This document shows positions 47,650 through 58,100 of a stretch of 64,000 nt of DNA, in pieces; positions within the stretch are counted from its first letter, which is position 1; every line of letters starts with the position of its first letter. The notes under the pieces were generated by a model, which did no database searches, was not told where the DNA came from, and saw only the letters and a list, made by a program, of their open reading frames with translations. The translations under genes were made by a program, and so were the position numbers. This stretch comes from Sanderia malayensis (lineage: Eukaryota; Cnidaria; Scyphozoa; Semaeostomeae; Pelagiidae), in contig RQOL01000715.1 of NCBI GenBank assembly GCA_013076295.1, positions 62,001 through 126,000 on the forward strand, in the 5' to 3' direction.

Positions 47650-49585
47650 TTTATGTTGAAAAATGTTCATACTTTTATTTTGAAAAATGTTCTGTTTGTA
47701 GCTTGAACGTTTGCTGATAGGTAGCTGTTTCAGCGTCGAATTCGCATTTTGTTAGAGAGACGCGGGTTATTTGAAATTTCGAGAAAAATATTTCAAATAT
47801 AAAAGGACTGAAAAATGTTTTTGATCTGATGGGAGAAAGTGCACCATCTCTCCGGCTGGTGCTTCAGATTTTAAAACAAGCTTTGTATCCCAGGTGGAAA
47901 GAGCTGAATGGAAAGGATAATTGGTTGAACTATTTTCATTTAGCTACATAACCAAATATCAAAGCCACACAACATACAAACATATGCCAGTCATTATTAA
48001 ATCAAGGTACCAGTTCAGGGTGCACCGTGAAATCAGTTCTATATGGCAATCTTCTTGCTACTCTCTCTGTTGTTACGTATTGTTCCTCACTGGTTTGCCA
48101 CTGCTGCCTCTACCATGGCTGCTTTCGTACTTTCTCTATTAGAAGTCAGGGTCCGAGTACGTATGTTTTGGGACCCTGGTTGATGTCTCTTCCTTTGATG
48201 TCTTTGCGTGGCAGGGGCTAACCACAAACCTGTAAGGGTTCAACTACTAACTGAAAGCTGATAAATCGAAAGTTAATACAGAAAATAAGCATGATGAGAG
48301 GATGAAATTAGACAGGGTTTTTTTTCAAAAAAACTGGCAAAATGGCTAACCTCAAATTTTATTTCACATTTATACTAAATCGACTACGGAGATTTCAAAT
48401 CCAAGATGGGCCCAAAAATATTTTGACCGGAAGTCTACTTTTCTGGTGACGTCATAAACTCGAAAAAAGATGGTTTGTACTGCCGTAAATTTTTTCTCGT
48501 AACCACTATAGTCCAACAGATGATATATTTGAATAGCACACAGTAAGCGCTTTCGAATGATATATAGATTTATTATTTTTGACTTACTTTTTGACTTTGG
48601 GGTATGACGTCACCATTCGCCAAGACGTCATCCTCATTTACGAATAAGTGGAAATATCGTGGACAAATGAGCTTCAACATGTTAAAAACAGCGATAAAAC
48701 ACTTTATAGCTGTTTTTCACATGTTGAATTTTAACAATACTCTAATGGGGGGGGGGGTGTTGATGTTATGGAAGCCAATAATCTTTATCACTCTCCTCAG
48801 TACTGCCGAAAAAAATGTAGTTGCGCTCATCCGTTTCAAGTTGACTATCTTCATCTTATTCAATGTGATCTTCATCACTTAACAATTCCTTTTCAATTCC
48901 ATTATCCCTGTGCTGAATATATCGCTGTTGTCGGACGGTAGGTGCTTGGGACCCTGGAAAGTTATTTTCTCTCTCCTCTCTTCAATTTTCGCTTTATCAG
49001 CAACTGACTCAGCAATTAGCTATCTTTTTCATGCAAAATTTCCTTTTTAACTGCTGCAAAACGTTCATCAAGAACATCTTGCGAAAGTTGTTCATTCCAA
49101 GTATATCGATTTCACGAGCCACTAATGAGCCATGAGCCAAAAACGACCAATTGCGAGCCACCCATCTCATGGCTCGTGGCTAATTTCTAAGATTAACTGA
49201 GCCATGTATCTTATGGCTCGGGCATTTTATGATCACTTTTTTGAGCTACGCGGCTCACACCTCATTGGCTCAGGAATATTTTTTATGAGCCATTGAGGCA
49301 TTAAATTAAACCATATGGGGCAGAAAAACAGATCGAAGGATCGAAGTGGCCATTATTTGAATACCTTGTTTTAGCCTTTATCTTGCTTTAGAAACACGCC
49401 AAAACTGCGAGCCAAAATGCCAAGGATGGACATTTGGAATCCAAATGCAATGATGCCCGCCGGCCACGGGCAAGGCGAAGAGACAAAAATGGATGAGGAT
49501 GATCAGCTTTTTTATTTTTGAGTAAAACGTGAATGCATCAGTGTCAAGCCACCGAATTCTGACCTGACTCTGCCACCCGGCTCTC
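47650..49585. other. no gene seen; CRE-like sites and GAGCCAT short repeats
   Basis: No convincing exon. CRE-type TGACGTCA sites occur at about 48,444 and 48,604, with GACGTCAT again at 48,624. A (G)11 run lies at about 48,748. From 49,115 to 49,300 the motif GAGCCAT or its complement ATGGCTC recurs about ten times. Confidence 0.45.
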
Positions 49586-49586
49586 T

Positions 49587-49853
49587 TAGGCTGCGTTTAC
49601 ATGGGACCGGTTCCATTTGGAGCTATTCGAAATTATTGCCCAAAGCGGTGCACTTTCTTTACAACCACATGACGCTCACATTTTATGCCTCATTTCCTAT
49701 CCGTACTCATTTTGGAACCGTTCCACGAGTTTAAGCGAGCATTTTGGAACGGTTCTGTGAAGTGGTTCCAAATAAAACTTTTTTCTAAGCGATCCCAATT
49801 GGGTACCTGTCGGAACCGTGGAAATGGAACCGGTCCCGTGTAAACGCAGCCTA
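49587..49853. mobile_element. palindromic MITE, 267 bp
   Basis: TIRs of about 33 bp: TAGGCTGCGTTTACATGGGA at 49587 and the complement of TAGGCTGCGTTTACACGGGA ending at 49853, continuing as CCGGTTCCATTT. Internal GGAACCGTTCC-type palindromes add more symmetry. No ORF of its own. It abuts the 5' end of the nuclease-like ORF and supplies that frame's first ATG. Confidence 0.85.
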
Positions 49854-51350
49854 CTAAGCGTAGCAACACCCGAGGCAGAACTTAGACAATCTGATAAGGC
49901 TTGCCTAAGAAATTTTCTTATTGCAGAAGCTAACGCATCCATTAATGAATACACCGATAGAGCAAGATGGACTGTTGATGGTATGGCCTCTATACGCTCG
50001 CTGAAGCCATCTGACACATATCTACAGTGGTGTGAATCTCTATTGGCCCGCATGACACCTCGCAAAAAGGCAAACGCCATATCGTTGAACATCGTGATGG
50101 ATACCTATCATAAAATGAGCATCAAGGAAGGTACAAGAAGATGTCGTGGAAATACAGGACCGAGGGTGCGCATACAGGGCTTCCACCAAAAAATGCCCCA
50201 GGGGTACAGTTGGGAGAAACTCGTTCACGGTAGCGAGAACAAAAATGATTTAATTAAGCTGATCTTTGAATATCTGAAATTTCCAGAAGACAAAGCTCGT
50301 ATCTCTCTCCCAGTTACAGTCAACAACGAATGCCAGACATGGAACATTGATCAAGAAAACTCCAACCACACATTGGCATTAACATGTAATCATGAAGAGG
50401 CAGATACCAGGATGGTTCTTCATGCTGCAGCGAGCGAAAAAGCAGTAGTAGTCTCCAAGGACACTGACGTTCTAATACTGCTACTTTATGCCTATGCAAA
50501 GGTTACACCCGGTAAGGAATGGTGCACGAAGTATGATACTGAGACATTTGCCTGCATAAGCAAAACATTTAGTCACTGGGGTGCAGAGGTATGTTGTTAT
50601 CTTCCACAGCTTCATGCTATCACCGGCTGCGACACAACGTCGTATTTCTATGGAGTTGGGAAAGTCAGAACGCTGAAAAAAGTCTTGAAAAATCCACAAT
50701 CGTTGCTGTTGATTCAAAATCTTGGAAAGGAAAAAGTGCTTAGCGAAGAAGACATTGCAAGCTGTATGCTGTTTATACAGACTAGGATGTACTCTGGTAA
50801 CAAAAGCGAGTCATACGTTGAAACAAGAATCCGATTGTACAAATCCCAAAGAGTAAAAAGTTCATCAAGTTTACCACCTGATCCTGGTTCCTGCAAGCAA
50901 GCAATTTTACGTGCTCACTATCAGTGCTTTGTTTGGCTTCAATGCCTTTCTCCAAATATAGAAACTCCACCACTTACATCAAATGGATGGAAAATAATAT
51001 AGGAATCATTAGTTAGCCCTATTTGGTTTGTTGGAGAGCAGCTCCCACCTTCTTTAACGACAAAATGTACAACGCGCAAGCCAAAAAGGAGCAAAGCGAG
51101 TAATGAAGAAGTAAGTGAAGATTCGTCTGCATCCTCCACGAAGAAAAAGAAATTTTCAAAGTCAAGCTCACTACCCTGCCAGAAAAGGTGGGAAAGATTA
51201 GTAAAAGATGCAGCTACGTCACATGCGAAGTCGATTGAAAATTCATCATGTGAAGCATCCGAAGATGATGAGGAATGGGAGCATCTATCCGATTTCCTTA
51301 GTCATTCTAGTGATTCTGACAACAGTGGCAGTGATTGGACACCTTTTTAG
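49854..51350 (+). pseudogene. PIN/FEN-like nuclease-domain ORF of a repeat family, one in-frame stop
   Basis: The long frame holds CNHEEADTRMVLHAAASEKA, then VVVSKDTDVLILLLYAYAK and LHAITGCDTTSYFYGVGK. The order of acidic motifs (E-x-x-D, D-T-D, then G-C-D followed by a G-V-G-K helix-hairpin) is that of XPG/FEN-type PIN nucleases (inference from motif order; similar ORFs are widespread and repetitive in cnidarian and sponge genomes). A TAG at about 51,000-51,002 interrupts it after GWKII. The same frame continues with TTRKPKRSKASNEEVSEDSS, then EWEHLSDFLSHSSDSDNSGS, to a stop at 51,350. The natural N-terminus is lost at the MITE border. Confidence 0.6.
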
Positions 51351-51666
51351 GTATGTAGACATTAAAAAGTAAGAGAACTTTAGTGAACCCATGTTTGATT
51401 TAACTTTCTGCACGATTCATTTGTGACGTCATCAAAAATGTCCCGAAATTTTGAAAATTTAAATTAACACAAAATATATTAAGCCATATATCAACTTAAA
51501 GCGCAATTTATTTCACGGCTTTTGCAACTATTTTCAACAAAATCGGTCAAGCATTATGCCAGATATGGCAATTTTTAGATTAACTGCCCAACCAAAATGA
51601 CGTCATCAGTCACGTGACTTACCCCCATATTTCGAAATGGCACGACCGCTCAAAATGTTCGTAATA

Positions 51667-51853
51667 CAGTGGAATCCCGCTATAACGAACCCCGTTTATA
51701 ATGAACTTCCCGCTAGTACGAACTAAAACTCCGGTCCCTTGGATTCTGGGAAGTAGTTCTTCATAAGAAAATGTCCCTTCTGTATAACGAACTCCCGCTA
51801 TTGCGAACTATTTTCTCGGTCCCTACAGAGTTCGTTATAGCGGGATTCCACTG
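51667..51853. mobile_element. pogo/Tigger-type MITE, 187 bp
   Basis: CAGTGGAATCCCGCTATAAC at 51667 and its exact complement ending at 51853, both flanked by TA. Internal repeats of the TATAACGAAC motif. No ORF. A 3' remnant of the same family is at 25200-25256. Confidence 0.85.
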
Positions 51854-51859
51854 TACCAC

Positions 51860-52795
51860 GAACTATCGTAATCCGGTGTCAAAACAAAGGTTACCCATTT
51901 GCTTAGATTTTTCTACTCACCGACCTGTCTATATAGAGCGGCAGCATACTTTTCTAAGGCAACATTACAACGTACTTCCCTTGTCTTATGTTTATAATAC
52001 AGTCTTATTGTGCTATCGTATAATGCAACATGACCCTTGTTAGAAGATACATTGCACAGTACCCCCCACTCTGTACATTTCTTGTCACGACTTGACAGTG
52101 GAATAATTTATACGAAATCTCCTTTTACATGCACAAGATCATCTTCTATAAAGTAAAGTGGTCCCATTTTTGATTAAATTTTCCAATTAAAATAGTGGCG
52201 TTGTCAGTGCTTTGTCTACTTAAGGGTGTCCAGCCGGTAATTGCGGCACTAACTTCATGAGAATCAGCATCCAGATTATTTACAATACCTTCTTAATCTT
52301 ACCCAGATGATATAAATACAACAGGCACATGGCTTTATGTAGACAGAAATATTTCCGTGCTCCACATCTGCAATCAAGTTCTTCTGTTAGCTTATTATAT
52401 GTTACAATGTATGTAGACAGGACCAGTATGTTCATGTAATTGCCATCACAAATGGAGCAATGTATATGATTGAAGGCGACAAATGAAGTACAGATCGGAC
52501 ATGTTAAAAGCCACACCATGTTGCTGTCGAAATGTCAGCAATCCTTTGAATTCTACGAATACGAAAGCAAACAATTATTTTAGAGTGTTCATCGACTATA
52601 TAATGCTTAATGATAAAGAATAAAAAAGAAGTAAACTTTGGCTCAGGCTCTTAGCTTGTCTCCCCAAAATAACGAAAACAACATTATATATATCTAAAAA
52701 AATCGAGTAACAAATCTCGCAGGGCATGATTGGTGTGGTGAAATTAAGCAGCGGTTGTCGCAGTGTGGCCATAAGCCATACCAGCATTGTATTGT
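51860..52795. other. upstream flank of family A copy A2; no gene seen
   Basis: No coding exon. From about 52,470 the sequence matches the A1 upstream flank (GTACAGATCGGACATGTTAA, then GTCGCAGTGTGGCCATAA). Confidence 0.5.
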
Positions 52796-52798
52796 TTA

Positions 52799-52838
52799 TG
52801 ACGTCAAATGAATAATAATGTTGCTATAGATATATAAG
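52799..52838 (+). promoter_or_regulatory. CRE plus TATA-like box of family A copy A2
   Basis: TGACGTCA at 52799-52806 and TATATAAG at 52831-52838, same order and spacing as in A1. Confidence 0.55.
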
Positions 52839-52980
52839 ATAAACAACCATCACAACTTCAGTTGCAATTTCGCAATTTCCAAAGTGCACACAGGAGAGAC
52901 CCTATTCAATTTCAATCGCTAAACAATAAATTTTTCCATTTATTTGGGATAAATTGAACATCAAAAGTCAAAATTTGAAG

Positions 52981-55900
52981 ATGGAATACAGCATTCGAAA
53001 ATCGATCGAATGCTGTATTCCAATGAAATTCAAAGCTTCGCTTGAAAAACCATCACAATATTATGCCGAGGAGAAGGTAGGACTAATCAATTGATTAACA
53101 AACATTGGCACAAATTTTAAAGAACATTTCTCTGCACGTGAACATTTGTACGAAATGAATGACCAAAAACTGGAGCATATTGTTCTCCGTTAACTTGTTG
53201 GAAAATACCGACCCACCTTCAACCTTTGCTGCAAAGAATTTCACGTTTTTCGGTAACTTTAAAGTCTTATAAGAAAAAAAGAGATTGCTTTTTGCTAAAA
53301 GATGGAAAAGTTTCTTAAAACTTGCACAGAAATAACGAAATAGCTTGTATTTATATTGTTAAGAAACGTACTGACCAAACACAAACCAGAACTTTAATAT
53401 GTAGAAGTATTTATTGTTAGAAAATAATTTCATAAAAAAATGGAAAACGATATGCGCCATTATTAATTAACTATTGTTGCTAAGACCAATCACTAGGTCT
53501 GGCGCCTATCCCAAAATGCTTAGCAAGCTAGCGTAACACCCAGATTAACAAAATCAATGTGACTTATTTGCAATCATTTGTAATCATTAAGCCTAAATTA
53601 TAGTACTTTTTATTTAACTTAACGAATGGATCATTATCATGTGATTATGAGTCATTATTATCACCAATATTCATTTTAACTTTTAATTATTAGCTTTACT
53701 ATCTGGAACGAACTAATGGCAATAAGATTTGGAGAATATTTAACAGCTTATTGCTTAATATAGGTAACATATAACTCTATATAACACGTCACTCAGCTTA
53801 ACAAGTAAACGTGCTTATTGCAGAAGCTAGTTCTACACTTGCATCAGTTGAACAGAAATAAATATATACATAAGCATTGTTTCTCTAGATTGCCTCTATA
53901 GTAGATTGGCTGATCTGACAGACGTCAGAGATGATCAGCAGGGCAACATGAAGAAAATGCAAATGCCTACTTATCGAAAGTTTGCATTCAATAAGGTACA
54001 TTATATTTCATATTTTCATGGCTCCAGTTGACTTTTATAGTTCCTTTTAATTCTCTTTGCATTCAGTTTAAGTGCTTGATATAACTCTTACTCTAAAACA
54101 GATCAAAGATCATGTCAATGAGATCTTAGAGCACCATGCAGACCTTTATTCAAAGGTAAGATGATGAATTCAAGTTAATTCCAGTGCACAAAAAAAATAA
54201 TCTATAATTACAAATCTGTCATCTGGTTTAGACATTTAACAACCTGTAGATCTTATGTACAACTATTTCCCATTTATAGATTGCAAGCTACCATATGAGT
54301 GTCCGGAACAAGATTCTGGACCTGGCAGCATATGTCAAAAGGATCATGAAAACTTGGGACAGGTTCTTTTATGCAATAACATTGATGGTAGGCATTTCTT
54401 CACTATTTTTAATGCATGTTAACAAGAAGGCAAATGATGTCAAAGTTTCTAGGAGTATGTTCAGTATCAAAGCAATACAAATTATCTATTTTAGTCACAA
54501 GATGATGTCGAAAGACTGGCAGAAGACATCAAAATATTCCATAGAAACTCGTATTTTAATACGAGAACATGCTCTAAAAAACTACTGGAGATAAGAGATG
54601 ATCTCACCGAGGTAATTGCTTCTTGCAAAACAGGAACATACAAGGAAGCACAAGCATGCTACGACAGAACATCTCACCTATTCAGAATGGAAAGCATAAA
54701 ATTTGAGGAAGAATACTTAAATGATTTAGAAGACAGCCTTGCATGTCTGCAGAAAACAACAACAAGCGAAAAGAAAAGAAATCAAAGAAACCAGAAAAGA
54801 AGAAGTGTTCGCCAACAAAGCTATCTTCCATGGCAGAAAACAAAGAAGATACATGTTCTTCGTCTGGCAATGCTAATGTGCATTCAGCACAGGTGAGAAA
54901 AATAACTCTTGCTGAATACTGGTCGAGAAAAAGAAGCAATTCTCAATGCCAGTCATCAAAACAAATGGCAAGTATTGAGAATGCAAAAGTCGAAGAAGCT
55001 AAGCAATTAGTTGAACCTGAAGCTGAGATGCCAGAAGATTATCAAAGGTTGACAATGAATCACAAGGCACCACAGTCGATGAAAAGATCAATTTCTTTGT
55101 TGTACAAAGAATATAGGCAAGGCAGCTTGAAGAAAAGGGTTGCTTATCAACAGCATCGAGCAGAAGCAAAAAGAATTAAGTTATCGCCCGATCAAGAAGA
55201 AGAAATGCAAAGGAAAAGAGTAGCAGAAGAGTTCAATACCAACACAAAAAAGATCATGGAAATCTATTTGTCAAAAAAGAAAAATGAAGCAAGAAGGAAA
55301 ATCCCAGTTACAGAATACAGAAGGGATAAGGATCTTGAAATTCAATTTGGAAAACAACGGAAAGCTGAGAATGACAACGCAACACTTACGTTTAGAAAGC
55401 CAGCCCCTCCAAAGCCAACTAAATTAGGGAGCCATCAATTGCAAGGAAATGCTGCTGCAAAGACAAAGGAGACTGCATCATTAATTCCAATTCCAAAAAG
55501 ACAGGGCTTGGTGCAGGACAATGCTAACGATGCAAAAAAGGTTGCAGTAGACACAGGATACTTTGGAACAACCAAAAGAATGTCACAAGATGTGACATTT
55601 GGCACTGGCTTTATCCGTTGCTATGTCAGTAAATTAAGGATGGCTGATCAAGCAAATAATAAGCGATTTAAAACTGCTGCTACATCGACCAAAAGAGCTG
55701 TTCCAGCCATTATCTCACAATCAGCCAGGCCAAAATTCAGCAGTAATACTTGTAGAACAGCAAGGCCTGTGGCTACGAAAGAGCACAATGAAAGAGGGCC
55801 AAGCATAAACAAGGAAAGAATGCCAAACAGTGTCATTCCAGCGACCAGCCAAGCTATGAAAACCGTATCTAAAGTTTCCCTACAGGATTCTAAAAAAAGA

Positions 55901-56155
55901 AAAAGAAGTGGAAAGGAGGAACAAGCTCAAATAAGTTCCACGACAACAAAACAAATTGCAATTGGCATTCCGCCATTGGCCAAAAGAGTCAAGTTATGCG
56001 AAGCTCATCAAAGCAACAGTGACGTGAAGAGACACGACTCCAACTGCAATGAATGCAAATCGATCAGAAAGAAGAAGCTCAAGAACCTGGTCATTCAAAA
56101 GAAAGCCAAAGATGAAGCAAACAAAAAAATGCCTTTTTCTAAATTAAATCTATGA
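52981..56155 (+). CDS. family A lysine-rich protein, copy A2 (one frameshift in exon 5)
   Basis: Exons: 52981-53076, 53889-53995, 54102-54155, 54280-54387 and 54495-56155. Exon 1 carries a 15-bp palindromic gain (MEYSIRKSIECCIPMKFKAS). Exon 5 opens SQDDVERLAEDIKIF but has four A's where A1 has five in CTGCAGAAAA(A)C at about 54,753, so the N-terminal frame ends at 54,896. The long downstream frame (470 codons from ATG 54743, MSAENNNKRKEKKSK) then runs intact to PFSKLNL-stop at 56155. It holds the family C-terminus missing in A0, with KRKRSGKEE, GIPPLAKRVKLCEAH and CNECKSIRKKKLKNLV. It may be expressed from the second start, be a recent pseudogene, or reflect a homopolymer read error. Probably nuclear; function unknown. 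Confidence 0.6.
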
Positions 56156-56565
56156 TGGAACTCAGGAGACAATGAAATGCAGCTCACAAACTGGTTCGTA
56201 AATTTAACTTTAAATTTATTTAATTACATATATAGATAATCATAGATATCCTAGGCAAATATTTTATAAGGCAACTCAATTTATGATGTTATTTAACAGA
56301 ATAGTAAATCACAATACTGACTTATAATTGTAATGATTGATTGGCTATGAAATAAGGCAGACATTGAACTGAACTGTGTGTTTATTTCTTATTGCAACTC
56401 TTTCATTAACAAATTACATAAAAAGAGAATAGCACTGCTTCAAAAGCAAGCAGCATTTGCTCCTGATGACACACCGAAAATAGAAAAGATTGGAGAACAG
56501 AGAGATATTACAGCTGGAACATAAGGAAGAAGTTATAGTAAATGGAATCAAAGTCAACCACTCAG
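56156..56565. other. 3' flank of A2, shared with A1
   Basis: Matches 16,738-17,155 almost throughout (GACAATGAAATGCAGCTCAC, TTGAACTGAACTGTGTGTTT). No gene of its own. It joins the tail-to-tail Nudix pseudogene. Confidence 0.6.
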
Positions 56566-56569
56566 ACTC

Positions 56570-58100
56570 ACCAGCTTCGATGCCAGTTTCTTCCTTAATT
56601 TCTCTTATCACAGTATCACCTAAAGCAAAGATAACTACAATAATACCAAAACAGCTCTTTTTAGCCCTGGGAGGGAGGCTCAATAGAGAGGGGGGCTTGA
56701 CTTAAAATCTCAACCCAAAAGAAAAGCTTATTAGAGAAGGGAACATAACAAAAAGAGGAGCTTTTATGGCAACATATATAAAAATATTAGAAATATACAC
56801 GTCATATGCAAAATCTTGGAAGAAATTGTTATCAGATATTTATATTTTACATGATATAAGTCTACATCTACATCAACCAATTACTGTCATCCTCCTAAAT
56901 AAAGATTCTGACAGGGGTGAAAGCCAGAATGGAGAGTAAGTGCTGGAAAAAATTTGGAGAGTATGATTGCCACTTTGAAAGTGGTGAGAGGTTTTGTGTG
57001 CAATCTTACAGAAGACAATTATAAAGAAAGATTCATGCTTACGGATATCTTCATGTGGTTCAGCAAGGCCACCTGGAAACTTCCATTTCTTCATCTGACA
57101 TAACAAAAGTGTAATTAAATTTGTCTGCAATATATGTAGGTTTAAGCTATGGCAGTTCAAGAAATAAATGTCATTTCAGATATGAAACCAAATTATGTCA
57201 AAGAAAACTGGGATATGTTTAATAATATTACAGTAGAATACCTACTTTTCCTTTGCCTTGAACAACAAGTGCTTCCTGTGTTTCTTCATTGAGTACCATG
57301 CCTTGAGCAAAAATGATTCAAAATTCAACCATTGGTTCAAAATAATTCACATATCTCAAGACTTCATTTACAAACCTTGTCTATAAGTCTACTACCTTGC
57401 AAAAAGCAAAGCTAGTATAGATACAATTGCAACATTGCTATAAGATGATACTTGTCAGCACCTGTAAGTACTTGTCAAATGACTTCGAATACCTACCTCA
57501 TACACCAACAGTGTGAAAAGCATTTTTTGGAATTTTATTTTCTTCATCTTCTGGCAGCCATTTCGTCACCGTTATGTAATAATTTATTGCATGATGGCAG
57601 CTGAAGCCTGACGAACTCTATTGCCCAAAGGTATTTTAATGGTATTTTCACAAATATTCCTCTCATTCCATCTGCCTTCCAGATAAATTGAGGTATTCTA
57701 GGAAGATGAAACAAAAATAAGCTGGAACAAAAATAAGACTTAACAAAGCAACAAATAAATACAGGAATGAACGAATAATGTATAAATAGAATAGGAAATG
57801 AATCAGAGGAAAGGAAGAAATGAAAAAAGTTGCAAAAAAGAAATTATTTCACCTGATAAACTTCCAGCAAATTCGTCTTTATCTTCATTTTCTGCAACAA
57901 CTCCAAGATCTAATATTAAACTTACTTATGCTACACTGGTCTCGAAAAGGCAACAAAATGTTCCGTTTGTAGGTGTGAAGGTCCTTTTCTTCTCACACAT
58001 ACAACAACACTTTTTCATGGTTAAGGTAGATACCTCTGATATTCAAAATTGTAGTTGTAGCCATACAAGGACGAAATACGGCAGCAATATCGCTGCAGCG
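56570..58100 (-). pseudogene. NUDT6-like Nudix hydrolase pseudogene, copy 2
   Basis: Minus-strand exons, 5' to 3': MSTRRPLQRYCCRISSLYGY (58,098-58,033), a segment near 57.9 kb, GIFVKIPLKYLWAI (about 57.65 kb), GFSCHHAINYYITVTKWLPE then NKIPKNAFHTVGV (57.6-57.5 kb), MVLNEETQEALVVQGKGK (about 57.3 kb), MKKWKFPGGLAEPHEDI (57094-57043) and RDTVIREIKEETGIEAG (56619-56572). The Nudix box is complete here: G-G-L-A-E-P-H-E, then REIKEETG. The domain order follows NUDT6. Lesions: TGA after HTVGV at the exon end, and a frame break between YLWAI and the HHA exon. Copy 1 carries different lesions, so both seem to have died separately, or each keeps sites the other lost. Confidence 0.75.

Larger units (their letters stand above)
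45010..47650. repeat. outer arm, right, of the nested inverted duplication
   Basis: Mirror of 19,985-25,150, with a shorter array. The outer border is near CTAAATTAATTTCCACCTAT at 47,640. Confidence 0.85.

Noticed and set aside
54743..54896. Programmed ribosomal frameshift in A2
   Set aside because: The A-run lies where A1 is simply one base longer and in frame; no slippery heptamer plus pseudoknot is evident.
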